In this document: piece after piece, positions 24,884 through 33,362 of the stretch | Numbering within the stretch: position 1 is the stretch's first letter | Layout: each line of letters opens with the position of its first letter | Origin: an uncultured Clostridia bacterium | GTDB lineage: Bacteria; Bacillota; Clostridia; TANB77; CAG-508 | Assembly (NCBI GenBank): GCA_947593355.1 | Contig: CANQDO010000008.1 | Span: 1 to 45,984, forward strand | DNA length: 45,984 nt | Direction of reading: 5' to 3' | Program-made: the position numbers and the translations under genes | The notes under the pieces: generated by a model | What the model was told of the DNA's origin: nothing | The model's input: the letters and a program-made list of their open reading frames with translations, nothing else | Database searches by the model: none

Positions 24884-26062
24884 ATGACATTTTTTAAAAA
24901 AGTAGTAATGAGTGTAAAAGATTTTGAAAAATATCCAGAGCTTGCAACTCAGTCTGTAGTAAATACAATAAAGTATTTTATGTTATTAATTGCAATACTT
25001 ACAATAGTAATTTCTGCGATATTTGTAGGGCAAATGTATAACTTTTTGCAATACATAAGAAATGATTTACCAGATTTTAAATTTGAAGATAATATTTTAC
25101 AAATGGAACAAGAAGAACCAATAAATATAAAAAATAGTAATTTATTTTTTAAAACTTTTATTGTAGATACAAATGAGATAGAAGATGAACAATTTAAATT
25201 GTATAAAAATCAAATAGCAAACAGTACAACAGGAATAGCATTTTTAAAGGATAAATTACTAATTTCTATAGATTCGGAAATGGAGCCAATAGAATATTCA
25301 TATAGTGCTTTATTTGAAAATGTACAACCTAAAAATATAAGTAAAGAGGAAATTGTAGGTCTTTTTAATAATAATGAAGTATTTTATATGTTTACAATAT
25401 TATTTATAACATTGTTTGCTTATGGTTTCATGTATTATTTAATAGAAACGTTAATGCTTGTAGTAGTAATAATGTTGTTGGGCTATATAACATCAATGAT
25501 AGTAAAAATAAGGCTAAAACCTTATGCTATATTTAATATGGCATTATATGCATTTACCTTACCTATTATATTATTGTTAATATATTCAATTATACACATG
25601 GTTTTTGGTTTCGAAATAATATACTTTAATATCATGTACTTTGGAATTGCATGCATTTATATGATAACGGCAATATTAATTATAAAATCAGATTTAATAA
25701 AAAGACAGCAAGAATTGGCTAAGATAATAGAAGAACAAGCAAGAATTGCTGAATGGCAAAAAACAAACAAAGAAGATGAAGAAAATAAAAAGCAAGAGGA
25801 AAAGCAAAATAAGGAAGATAAAGAAAAAGAGCAGGACGAAGGAAAAGATAATAACGAAAATAATAACAATGAAAATGGTAAACAAAATGAAGATGGTAAT
25901 AAAGATGAAAAGGATAAGCCAAAAGAAAAAAATGGAAAAAATGAAGAGTCAAATCAAGGAAAAAATACCAAAAGAAAAAAGAAAGATGACGAAGGGCTAG
26001 ATAAAGGTTTGGAACCACAGGGAAATATGTTTGAGAATAAGAAAGGAATACAAGAAAGATGA
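24884..26062 (+). CDS. DUF1189 membrane protein with charged C-terminal tail
   Basis: The 392-aa protein begins like DUF1189 members (MTFFKKVVMSVKDFEKYPEL...). One helix is near 29-52, an extracellular domain at about 55-160 contains LPDFKFEDNIL, and about four helices follow (165-265). The C-terminal 110 residues are almost only Lys, Glu, Asn and Asp, a cytoplasmic coiled or disordered tail not typical of the family. The function is unknown. Its last four bases ATGA overlap the ftsH start, so the two are translationally coupled and may be functionally linked, for example as a partner or adaptor of the protease (inference). AAAGAGGTG precedes the ATG. Confidence 0.7.
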   Translation: MTFFKKVVMSVKDFEKYPELATQSVVNTIKYFMLLIAILTIVISAIFVGQMYNFLQYIRNDLPDFKFEDNILQMEQEEPINIKNSNLFFKTFIVDTNEIEDEQFKLYKNQIANSTTGIAFLKDKLLISIDSEMEPIEYSYSALFENVQPKNISKEEIVGLFNNNEVFYMFTILFITLFAYGFMYYLIETLMLVVVIMLLGYITSMIVKIRLKPYAIFNMALYAFTLPIILLLIYSIIHMVFGFEIIYFNIMYFGIACIYMITAILIIKSDLIKRQQELAKIIEEQARIAEWQKTNKEDEENKKQEEKQNKEDKEKEQDEGKDNNENNNNENGKQNEDGNKDEKDKPKEKNGKNEESNQGKNTKRKKKDDEGLDKGLEPQGNMFENKKGIQER

Positions 26063-27873
26063 GTAAAGAGCAAGAAAATAACAAAGAACAAAAAAATAAA
26101 GAAAAGAACAGCAAACAAATATGGATAATAGCTTCTGTTGCAATTATATTAATTGTAGCATCAGCAGTACTGGTTTATTTAATGGTAGGCAATAATAATG
26201 CAGATGATAGTAAAATATCATATACAGATTTAATAAAAAAGGTTTCTGATGGAGAAGTTGAAAAAATAGAAATGACAGTGGGAAGTACATCTGTAAAAGT
26301 AAAATTAAAAGATATAGAAGAAGAGAAAAATTCAATAGTACCTAATACACAAGCATTTATTGAACTTATTCAAGAAAAAGTGGAACAAGGAATAGAAATA
26401 CAATTAGAACAAAAACAAAGAAATATATTAATATCTATATCAGAAACATTATTTACATTGCTACCAACTATAATGATAGTTGCATTATTTGTTTTAGTAT
26501 TTAAAATGCAAGGTTTAGGAGAAAAAGGAAAAGTATATGATGATACTACTACAAAGGTTAAAGTAAAATTTGATGATGTAGCAGGGTTAGAAGAAGAAAA
26601 GCAAGAAATGATTGAAACTGTACAATTTTTAAAAGAACCTGAAAAATTCACTAAAATGGGTGCTAAAGTGCCAAGAGGAATACTTTTATATGGAAAGCCA
26701 GGTACAGGAAAAACTTTAATTGCAAAAGCCATTGCAGGAGAAGCAAACGTTCCTTTTATATCAATGAGTGGTTCTGAATTTATAGAAATGTTTGCTGGTC
26801 TTGGTGCATCAAGAGTCAGAAAATTATTTGAAAAAGCAAGGAAATTAGCTCCATGTATAGTTTTTATAGATGAAATTGATGCAATAGGTTCGAGACGTAC
26901 ATCAGGAAGTGGAGCAGAAACAGAAAATAATCAAACATTAAATCAACTTTTAGTAGAAATGGATGGATTTGATACAGATGAAACTATTATAGTTTTAGCC
27001 GCAACCAACAGACCAGAAATGCTAGACAAGGCATTATTAAGACCAGGAAGATTTGATAGGCAAATAACAATTGCAGTTCCTGACTTAAAAGGTAGAGAAG
27101 CAATTTTAAAAATACATGCAAAAGACAAAAAATTTGCAGACAATGTAAGTTTAAAGAGTGTTGCAGAAGATACAGCAGGTTTTACTGGTGCAGAGCTTGC
27201 TAACATCTTAAACGAAGCAGCAATAGTTGCAACAGTAAATGAACACGAATTAATAGAACAATCTGATTTAGATGAAGCTGTAAAGAAAGTAACAGTAGGA
27301 TTACAAAAAACAAGTAGAGTAATATCTGAAAAAGATAAAAAACTTACAGCATATCATGAAGCAGGACATGCAATAGTTAGTAGATATTTGGAAACACAAG
27401 AGCCAGTAAAAGAAATATCAATAATACCAAGAGGTGTAGCTGGTGGTTACACAATGTATAAAACTAATGAAGATAAAAGCTATATTTCAAAAACAGAAAT
27501 GCAAGAAAGATTAGTTGCTTTACTTGGCGGACGTGCTGCAGAAAAAATAGCATTAAATGATATTTCAACAGGAGCAAGTAACGACATAGAAGTTGCAACT
27601 AAAATTGCCAAAGACATGGTAACTGTATATGGAATGAGTGATGTAGTAGGAACAATATCTATAAATACAGAGCAAGATCCATATGAATTACAATTACTTG
27701 GAGAAAAGTATGCAGATGCAATAGGTGCAGAAGTAAAAATATTGTTAGATAATGCATATTTAAAGGCACAATCAATTTTATCAGCACATATGGATAAACT
27801 TCATGAAGTTGCAGAAACTTTATTAAAACAAGAAGTTATTACAGAAGAACAATTTGATAAATTTTTTGAATAA
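26059..27873 (+). CDS. ftsH: ATP-dependent zinc metalloprotease FtsH
   Basis: This is a 604-aa membrane AAA+ protease that extracts and degrades membrane and regulatory proteins. Helix 1 is at about 20-40, the extracellular domain at 45-120 and helix 2 at about 122-145. The AAA domain has Walker A GKPGTGKT (212-219) instead of the usual GPPGTGKT, Walker B CIVFIDEIDAIG and SRH AATNRPEMLDKALLRPGRFD. The zinc site is HEAGH (433-437), with the third ligand in the ALNDISTGASND region. The pore loop reads MFAGLGASR, with Ala where Val is usual (FVG). It is somewhat shorter at the C-terminus than Bacillus FtsH. The start overlaps the DUF1189 stop by 4 nt. Confidence 0.95.
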   Translation: MSKEQENNKEQKNKEKNSKQIWIIASVAIILIVASAVLVYLMVGNNNADDSKISYTDLIKKVSDGEVEKIEMTVGSTSVKVKLKDIEEEKNSIVPNTQAFIELIQEKVEQGIEIQLEQKQRNILISISETLFTLLPTIMIVALFVLVFKMQGLGEKGKVYDDTTTKVKVKFDDVAGLEEEKQEMIETVQFLKEPEKFTKMGAKVPRGILLYGKPGTGKTLIAKAIAGEANVPFISMSGSEFIEMFAGLGASRVRKLFEKARKLAPCIVFIDEIDAIGSRRTSGSGAETENNQTLNQLLVEMDGFDTDETIIVLAATNRPEMLDKALLRPGRFDRQITIAVPDLKGREAILKIHAKDKKFADNVSLKSVAEDTAGFTGAELANILNEAAIVATVNEHELIEQSDLDEAVKKVTVGLQKTSRVISEKDKKLTAYHEAGHAIVSRYLETQEPVKEISIIPRGVAGGYTMYKTNEDKSYISKTEMQERLVALLGGRAAEKIALNDISTGASNDIEVATKIAKDMVTVYGMSDVVGTISINTEQDPYELQLLGEKYADAIGAEVKILLDNAYLKAQSILSAHMDKLHEVAETLLKQEVITEEQFDKFFE

Positions 27874-27921
27874 TAATCTTTGAATAATAATTTTGAACAA
27901 TAATTTTTAAATAATAAAATA

Positions 27922-27955
27922 GAGACGGCCTTTGTTGTTTAACAAAGGCTGTCTC
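27922..27955. terminator. Convergent terminator between ftsH and the pseudouridine synthase
   Basis: GAGACGGCCTTTGTT pairs with AACAAAGGCTGTCTC. A T-rich tail (TATTTTATTATTT) follows only on the minus strand, so it serves the minus-strand gene best. Confidence 0.75.
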
Positions 27956-27972
27956 CAATTCTTCTAAATGTA

Positions 27973-28842
27973 TCAATTTTGAATAGTTCGCAACTGATAA
28001 TTTTTGCCATTTAAATATTCTAAAATACCGCTATCTGTTTTAAAATTGAAAACGATTTTATAACTACATAGCATTTGGTGCTTTTTATTAAATTTTTTAT
28101 TAATTTCATTATTGCCATATTTACCATCACCTATTATTGGGTGACCAATATGTGCAAATTGCGCTCTTATTTGATGAGTTCTACCAGTTTCTAATTTAAT
28201 ATCCAAAATAGAAGAATTTTCTTTTTCTTCAATAACTTTATAAGAAGTTATTATTTTCAAATATCCTTTTTTAGGAGAATCTGAAATGTATACCATAGAT
28301 TTTTTTTTATCTTTAAATAAGTAAGAGATGAGAGTATCTTGTTTTTTATCTAAAATGCCATATACAGTTGCTTTATAATACTTTTCGATTTCCTTTTGTT
28401 TAAATTTCTCTAATAAGATAGACAAGGCCTTTTCATTTTTTGCAAACAAAACTATGCCAGTAGTATTTCTATCTAACCTATGGCATGGCTGGGCAAAGTT
28501 TTCTCCTTTAGACATGCAGTATTCTTTAACATATTTGGTAAGTGAATTAGAGTCTCCAGTAACTTCAATATTTTCAGGTTTATTAATGATAATAATATTA
28601 GAATCTTCATACACAATGTCCAAATTAAAATTATTTTCAAGCAGTTCATCAACAATAAAAACTTGAATTTCATCTCCTTCATAAATTATAACATTCTCTG
28701 AAACTCTTTTATTATTAACTTTAATATCCTTTTTCCTTAAAGCTTTGTATAAAGTATTTTGTTTTAAGTCAGGAAACTTATCAAATAAAAATGTATTTAA
28801 TTTTTTTTCATTATATTTTTTATCAACAATTAAAATTTTCAT
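27973..28842 (-). CDS. RluA-family 23S rRNA pseudouridine synthase
   Basis: The 289-aa enzyme isomerises uridines in ribosomal RNA. An N-terminal S4 RNA-binding domain (about 1-65, with LRKKDIKVNNKRV) is followed by the catalytic domain. Its motif I is HRLDRNTTG, whose Asp is the nucleophile, followed by the RTHQIRAQFAHIGHPIIGD block. The exact target (RluC/RluD type) cannot be assigned. I chose ATG 28842; a GTG at 28860 is in frame but lies upstream of the probable transcription start. A promoter with -10 TATAAT only 6 nt before this ATG suggests a leaderless message. The gene is convergent with ftsH and divergent from the CAP-domain gene. Confidence 0.9.
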   Translation of the reverse strand: MKILIVDKKYNEKKLNTFLFDKFPDLKQNTLYKALRKKDIKVNNKRVSENVIIYEGDEIQVFIVDELLENNFNLDIVYEDSNIIIINKPENIEVTGDSNSLTKYVKEYCMSKGENFAQPCHRLDRNTTGIVLFAKNEKALSILLEKFKQKEIEKYYKATVYGILDKKQDTLISYLFKDKKKSMVYISDSPKKGYLKIITSYKVIEEKENSSILDIKLETGRTHQIRAQFAHIGHPIIGDGKYGNNEINKKFNKKHQMLCSYKIVFNFKTDSGILEYLNGKNYQLRTIQN

Positions 28843-28848
28843 GTCCTT

Positions 28849-28877
28849 ATTATATAACACAGAATAAAATAAATCAA
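28849..28877 (-). promoter_or_regulatory. Promoter giving a probably leaderless transcript
   Basis: On the minus strand TTGATT (28877-28872) and TATAAT (28854-28849) are 17 bp apart. Only AAGGAC separates the -10 box from the ATG at 28842, so transcription should begin at or next to the start codon. Confidence 0.6.
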
Positions 28878-28908
28878 TTCGAATAGAAATAATAAAGGGG
28901 GAATAAAA

Positions 28909-29703
28909 GTGAAGATTATAAAAATAAAAAAGAAAAGTCTTCTGAAGGCATCTATACTATTTTCATTCTTGATAATATTGCTAATAGGTTCTACATCTTT
29001 TGGAATGCAACATTATTATAAGTTAGATTTTTCAACAGGTTTAGTTACAGCTTCAAAATTAAACGTAAGAAGTGGACCAGGAATAAATTATAAAGTAATA
29101 ACAACAGTAAATAAAAATGAATACATAAGAGTTTTTGCAGGAGTTGGAAATTGGTATATTGTTCAAGTAGAAGGAGATTACGTAGGTGCAGTTAGTAAAG
29201 ATTATATAAAGCCGATTTATCCAACTTCATCAGGAACAGGAAGTTCGTCTGGTGGCACAACAAGTGGAAATAATTCATCTAGTGGCAATTCTTCTGCTGG
29301 AACATCAAATACAGCAGGGTTAACTGCTGATGAACTAGAAGTTTTTAATCTTATAAATAAACAGAGGGAAAATAATGGATTAGAGCCATTAAAAATAAAT
29401 TCAGAAGTACAAAATGTAGCAAGAATAAAAGCAAAAGATATGGTGGATAACAACTACTTTTCTCATACATCACCAATATATGGCTCACCATTTAATATGT
29501 TAGATAATTTTAAAGTGTCATATAAAACGGCAGGTGAGAATATTGCTGGAAACTCTAGTAATAGTGCAGCAGTTACTGCTTGGATGAATTCAGCAGGGCA
29601 TAAGGCTAATATTTTAAATAGTAATTTTAATTATACAGGAATTGGTGTAGTAAATGGTTCAAAATACGGAAAAATTTATGTTCAAATGTTTATAGGCAGG
29701 TAA
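28909..29703 (+). CDS. Secreted SH3b and CAP/SCP domain protein
   Basis: The 264-aa secreted protein has a signal peptide (about 1-33), an SH3b wall-binding domain (about 43-102, containing SKLNVRSGPGINYKVI), a Ser/Gly/Thr linker (about 105-142) and a CAP domain (about 143-264). The CAP domain shows NKQRENNGLEPLKIN, the His of YFSHTSP, AGENIAG and AWMNSAGHKANIL. Bacterial CAP proteins of the YkwD type are found around spores and cell walls; the activity is not established. The start is GTG 28909 after AAAGGGGG. Its TAA stop is the first triplet of the REPIN-like element at 29701. Confidence 0.9.
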   Translation: MKIIKIKKKSLLKASILFSFLIILLIGSTSFGMQHYYKLDFSTGLVTASKLNVRSGPGINYKVITTVNKNEYIRVFAGVGNWYIVQVEGDYVGAVSKDYIKPIYPTSSGTGSSSGGTTSGNNSSSGNSSAGTSNTAGLTADELEVFNLINKQRENNGLEPLKINSEVQNVARIKAKDMVDNNYFSHTSPIYGSPFNMLDNFKVSYKTAGENIAGNSSNSAAVTAWMNSAGHKANILNSNFNYTGIGVVNGSKYGKIYVQMFIGR

Positions 29704-29804
29704 ACTATTAGGGACGGGGTTAAATAGTTTAATGGAAATATATTAATGTTTTGCATTATAGTAATCAATCCATTAAACTATTTAACCCCGTCCCTAATAG
29801 TTTA
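29701..29804. repeat. REPIN-like element
   Basis: Perfect 35-bp inverted arms at 29701-29735 and 29770-29804 have the same core as the element at 11517. The 34-bp loop contains ATATATTAATGTTTTGCA, which resembles half of the palindrome nested in the 11517 element. The first TAA is the stop codon of the CAP gene. Confidence 0.92.
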
Positions 29805-29806
29805 AT

Positions 29807-29835
29807 TTGAAAATTATTAAAAAATGTGCTATAAT
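29807..29835 (+). promoter_or_regulatory. Sigma-A promoter for the gene at 29898
   Basis: TTGAAA (29807-29812) and TATAAT (29830-29835), 17-bp spacer, directly after the REPIN-like element. Confidence 0.8.
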
Positions 29836-29897
29836 ATAAGTACATTCGTGTAGCATCCTAGCTATATGAAAAAATACATTATAACGGAGGATTTAGA

Positions 29898-30344
29898 ATG
29901 TCTAATGCAGTTATTGTTAAACAGTGGAAAGCTGGTATGATCATTACAGGGAAAATGGATAACCGGAATTTAGGAAACGTAGAGAAGACGATTTGCTCTC
30001 AGCTGGAAGGAGTCGAATGCTTAGGCAACTTCGTCGATAAGAAAGGCAGATTCAGTGGCTATTTTATTAAATATAATGGCAAGCTGTATGAAAGCCACAG
30101 ATGGAATGGATGCGGAACCGGGATGCCTCATGAGATGGAAGTTTCTGTTGTATTCGAAGAATATGATGGAAATGAAAATGATATTGAGGAAATTTCCAAT
30201 TATAAGTACATCCTTGACTATTACAGACCAGATGAAGACAAGAAGTATAGTGAGGTATGGTACTATAAGGAAGAGGAACTGGATCTGGCCAAAGCACGAC
30301 AGAAAGAGTTAGGGGAGCAATATGCTTTCCTCGAAAAGATTTAG
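29898..30344 (+). CDS. Hypothetical protein of atypical base composition
   Basis: The 148-aa protein is cytoplasmic in appearance, with no signal peptide or helix of membrane type. It is rich in aromatic residues in the middle (KYNGKLYESHRWNGCGTG), followed by acidic and helical sequence. I recognise no family. The G+C content is visibly higher than in all neighbours, with codons such as CTG, CGG, GTC and GGC that are rare elsewhere in the window. This points to fairly recent acquisition. It has its own promoter, an AACGGAGG binding site and a strong G+C-rich terminator, so it looks like a single-gene cassette between two REP elements. Confidence 0.75.
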   Translation: MSNAVIVKQWKAGMIITGKMDNRNLGNVEKTICSQLEGVECLGNFVDKKGRFSGYFIKYNGKLYESHRWNGCGTGMPHEMEVSVVFEEYDGNENDIEEISNYKYILDYYRPDEDKKYSEVWYYKEEELDLAKARQKELGEQYAFLEKI

Positions 30345-30355
30345 TCATTCTAAAG

Positions 30356-30391
30356 CGAGCGGGAAGTTAATTTTCCCGCTCGTCTGCTTTT
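30356..30391 (+). terminator. Strong terminator
   Basis: CGAGCGGGAA pairs with TTCCCGCTCG, followed by TCTGCTTTT. Confidence 0.88.
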
Positions 30392-30449
30392 ATAAAGAGT
30401 AAAAATAATTAATAAAATAACAAAATTTCATAATTTTTGTACATACCTC

Positions 30450-30479
30450 TTTACTTTTATATATAAATTATGGTAAAAT
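30450..30479 (+). promoter_or_regulatory. Putative secG promoter
   Basis: TTTACT (30450-30455) and TAAAAT (30474-30479), 18-bp spacer. Confidence 0.5.
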
Positions 30480-30520
30480 AGTTACATTGAAAAAAAGAGA
30501 ACTTAAGGAGAGGGTAGTAA

Positions 30521-30769
30521 ATGGAAATAGTAAAATATGTAGGATTAGGAATATATTTAATAGTTTGTGTAGCATTAATAATAGTAGCAACTATACAAAC
30601 GAAGGATAGTGAAGGTGCATCTGGAACAATTACAGGTTCTTCAACTTCAAACTTTTATGAAAAAAATAAAGGAAGGACAAAAGAAGGAGCCTTAAAAAGA
30701 TTAACAATAATATTAAGCGTATTATTTGCAATATTAGCTGTTGCATTAGGAATAATATATGTAATATAG
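30521..30769 (+). CDS. secG: Preprotein translocase subunit SecG
   Basis: The 82-aa protein is a non-essential subunit of the SecYEG channel. It has two hydrophobic helices (about 5-24 and 61-81) joined by a polar loop carrying Gly/Ser/Thr and the conserved type of segment NKGRTKEGALKRLT. Size and topology match the family. The ATG follows AAGGAGAGG. It is followed by a terminator, a REP arm and rnr; the secG-rnr order is common in Bacillota, often with smpB next, which is not seen here. Confidence 0.9.
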   Translation: MEIVKYVGLGIYLIVCVALIIVATIQTKDSEGASGTITGSSTSNFYEKNKGRTKEGALKRLTIILSVLFAILAVALGIIYVI

Positions 30770-30777
30770 TTTATAAT

Positions 30778-30808
30778 AAGATGTAGTAAGAACCTTACTA
30801 CATCTTTT
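30778..30808 (+). terminator. Terminator of secG
   Basis: AAGATGTAGTAAG pairs with CTTACTACATCTT with a 3-nt loop and ends in TTTT. Confidence 0.88.
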
Positions 30809-30838
30809 AAACTATTAGGGACGGGGTTAAATAGTTTA
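30808..30838 (+). repeat. Single REP arm, solo or decayed element
   Basis: One complete arm (TAAACTATTAGGGACGGGG continuing to AATAGTTTA) is identical to the left arms at 11517 and 29701. No matching right arm exists. At 30926-30937 the sequence GAACCGTCCCC appears; its complement GGGGACGGTTC looks like another REP-type core. The pair may be a hybrid or decayed element in the rnr leader. Confidence 0.85.
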
Positions 30839-30947
30839 GTGTTTTTGCTCTAGTAAAGTCTAGCCTTTTTGGTTGTTAAAAAGGTTTACAATTATTTGCA
30901 AAATCGTCTGAGTCCGGAATTTTAGAACCGTCCCCAAAAGGAGTAAA

Positions 30948-33110
30948 ATGGAAGATAAAGAAAAACTAATTTTAGATTTTATGAGTGAAGATAGCTATGT
31001 GCCAATGAAAGCAAAAGAAATAGCTGTTTTATTAAGTGTGCCTAAAAATGAGTATAATAATTTAGTACAAGTATTAAAAAAATTAGAGGACGAATATAAA
31101 ATTCAAAAAAGCGGAAAGAACAAATATAGTTTAATTGATAATAAAAAGTTTGTAAAAGGAACATATAGAGCAAATGAAAGAGGTTTTGGGTTTGTAAAAT
31201 TAGAAAATGACAATATAGAAGATGAGAGAGATAATGAGGAAGAGTTATATATTTCTAAAACAAATAATAAAAATGCATTAAATGGAGATACAGTTTTAGT
31301 AGAAATTTTGTCTAACGATAATTTAAAAGAACATAGAGAGGGAAGAATATTAAAAGTATTAAAACATGAAAAAGATACTGTAGTTGGAATTTTTACAAAA
31401 AGTAGAAATTTTGGTTTTGTTATTCCTGATGATAGAAAATTGGGTACAGATATATTTATATCCAAATCTAATGTTGGAAAAGCGAAGAATAATGATAAAG
31501 TTGTAGTAAAAATATTAAAATATCCTGAAAGAGGTAAAAATGCAGAAGGAAAAATTATAGAAATATTAGGAAAAATAGATGAAGCAGGGGTAGATATGTT
31601 ATCTTTAGTAAAAGAATATGATTTACCTTATGAATTTCCAAAGCAAGTAATTAATGAGGCAAAAAGTATAAAAGAAGAAATAAGTAAAAAAGATATTCCA
31701 AATCGTTTAGATTTAAGAGAAGAGGAAATATTTACCATAGATGGCGAAGATGCTAAAGATTTAGATGATGCGGTTTATGTGAAAAAATTAGAAAATGGAA
31801 ATTATGAATTAGGGGTTAGTATTGCTGATGTTAGTTACTATGTAAAGGAAGATTCTATGCTAGATAAAGAGGCAATTATTAGAGGAACAAGCATATATAT
31901 GTTAGATAGAGTAATACCAATGCTTCCAAAAGAACTTTCTAATGGAATTTGTAGCTTAAATGAAGGAAAAGATAGATTAACTATTTCTGTAATAATGGAA
32001 ATAGATAAAGACGGACAAGTTGTTTCTTCAGATATACAAAAGAGCATTATAAATGTAACAAAAAGAATGACATATACAAATGTTGCAAAAATTTTGAATT
32101 ATGCAAATAAGGAAAAATTATCAAAAGAAGATATGAAAATAGTACAAGAATATGAGGCATATGTAGAGCATTTTAAAAGAATGGAAGAGCTTGCAAAAAT
32201 ACTTAAAGAAAGAAGAAAAAAGCAGGGTAGCTTAAATTTAGATATTCCAGAAAGTAAAATTGTTCTTGATGAAAATGGCTATGCAGTTGATGTTAAAAAG
32301 TATGAATTAACATTTGCAAATGAAATAATAGAGCAGTTCATGCTAACTGCAAATGAGGTAGTTGCAGAAAGATTTTTCTGGTTAGAAGCACCATTTATAT
32401 ATAGAGTGCATGAAGTTCCAGATGAAGATAAAATAAATGAATTAAATAAGTTTTTATATAATTTTGGTTATAAAATAAAAGGAAATAAAGATAATATTCA
32501 TCCAAAGGCATTTGCAGAAGTAATAGAAAAAATAAAAGGTACTCCTGAAGAAAGAGTAATTTCAAATTTAATATTAAGAACTTTAAAATTAGCAAAGTAT
32601 GAAAGTGAGAACAAAGGGCATTTTGGAATAGCAAGTAAATACTATTGCCATTTTACATCTCCAATTAGAAGATATCCAGACTTGTTTATTCATAGAATAA
32701 TATCAAAATATATTGCTCAAAATTATAATATAAAAGATAAAGAAAAATATGAAGAGCAGGCAAAAAGGTATGCTGAGCAGTCTTCTGAAAGAGAAAAAGT
32801 TGCTCAAAAAGTAGAAAGAGATAGTGTAAGCATAAAAATGGCAGAATTTATGCAAGATAAAATTGGAGAAGAATATGAAGGAATAGTGTCTAGCATAACT
32901 TCTTTTGGAATGTTTGTAGAGTTAGAAAACACAGTAGAAGGGCTGATAAGGTTTGAAAACATGGGTGACGAATACTTTATATATGATGAGAACAATAAAA
33001 TTTTGATAGGAGAAAAAACTAATAAAAAATATAAAATCGGTGACAAAGTACAAATAAGGGTCATAAATGCAAATAAATTGTTAAGACAAATAGATTTTGA
33101 AATTTGCTAA
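30948..33110 (+). CDS. rnr: Ribonuclease R
   Basis: The 720-aa 3'-to-5' exoribonuclease of the RNase II family degrades structured RNA. The order is an N-terminal winged helix (about 1-70), cold-shock domains (about 71-230), the RNB catalytic domain (about 250-580) with the acidic active-site motif FTIDGEDAKDLDDAVYV, and a C-terminal S1 RNA-binding domain (about 637-720, beginning GEEYEGIVSSITSFGMFVEL). Length is typical. The start ATG follows AAAAGGAG. No promoter was clear in the REP-containing leader, so it may depend partly on read-through from secG. Confidence 0.95.
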   Translation: MEDKEKLILDFMSEDSYVPMKAKEIAVLLSVPKNEYNNLVQVLKKLEDEYKIQKSGKNKYSLIDNKKFVKGTYRANERGFGFVKLENDNIEDERDNEEELYISKTNNKNALNGDTVLVEILSNDNLKEHREGRILKVLKHEKDTVVGIFTKSRNFGFVIPDDRKLGTDIFISKSNVGKAKNNDKVVVKILKYPERGKNAEGKIIEILGKIDEAGVDMLSLVKEYDLPYEFPKQVINEAKSIKEEISKKDIPNRLDLREEEIFTIDGEDAKDLDDAVYVKKLENGNYELGVSIADVSYYVKEDSMLDKEAIIRGTSIYMLDRVIPMLPKELSNGICSLNEGKDRLTISVIMEIDKDGQVVSSDIQKSIINVTKRMTYTNVAKILNYANKEKLSKEDMKIVQEYEAYVEHFKRMEELAKILKERRKKQGSLNLDIPESKIVLDENGYAVDVKKYELTFANEIIEQFMLTANEVVAERFFWLEAPFIYRVHEVPDEDKINELNKFLYNFGYKIKGNKDNIHPKAFAEVIEKIKGTPEERVISNLILRTLKLAKYESENKGHFGIASKYYCHFTSPIRRYPDLFIHRIISKYIAQNYNIKDKEKYEEQAKRYAEQSSEREKVAQKVERDSVSIKMAEFMQDKIGEEYEGIVSSITSFGMFVELENTVEGLIRFENMGDEYFIYDENNKILIGEKTNKKYKIGDKVQIRVINANKLLRQIDFEIC

Positions 33111-33136
33111 ATGTAATATAAAATAAATTTATATAG

Positions 33137-33198
33137 AAAAAGAACCTAAGTAACTCATACCGCAAAAGGTATAGGCAAATAAAAAGGTTCTTTTTTTT
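33137..33198 (+). terminator. Terminator of rnr with an inner stem
   Basis: AAAAAGAACC pairs with GGTTCTTTTT over a 39-nt loop that contains its own small stem ATACC/GGTAT. A long T-run follows. Confidence 0.8.
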
Positions 33199-33244
33199 GT
33201 AAAAATTTGGATATTTTACAATTTTATAACATTTATTAATTTGG

Positions 33245-33273
33245 TTGACTATTAATTTGACGAATGGTATAAT
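33245..33273 (+). promoter_or_regulatory. Sigma-A promoter of the surface-protein locus
   Basis: TTGACT (33245-33250) and TATAAT (33268-33273), 17-bp spacer. It is the first promoter of the cohesin-dockerin locus. Confidence 0.82.
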
Positions 33274-33362
33274 TTGAATGATTAAAATGTCGGAAAATGA
33301 CTAGATATTTCAAAAATAAACTATATAGAAATTTTAAGGGGATAAATAGTGGAGGGATAAAG

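Noticed and set aside
25719-26114. 131-codon minus-strand frame rich in Phe, Leu and Ser
   Set aside because: It is the antisense of the Lys/Glu-rich tail of the DUF1189 gene and the start of ftsH.
33137-33198. Riboswitch or small RNA after rnr
   Set aside because: The structure is explained as a terminator with an inner stem, with a T-run at the end and no downstream gene in range that it could control.
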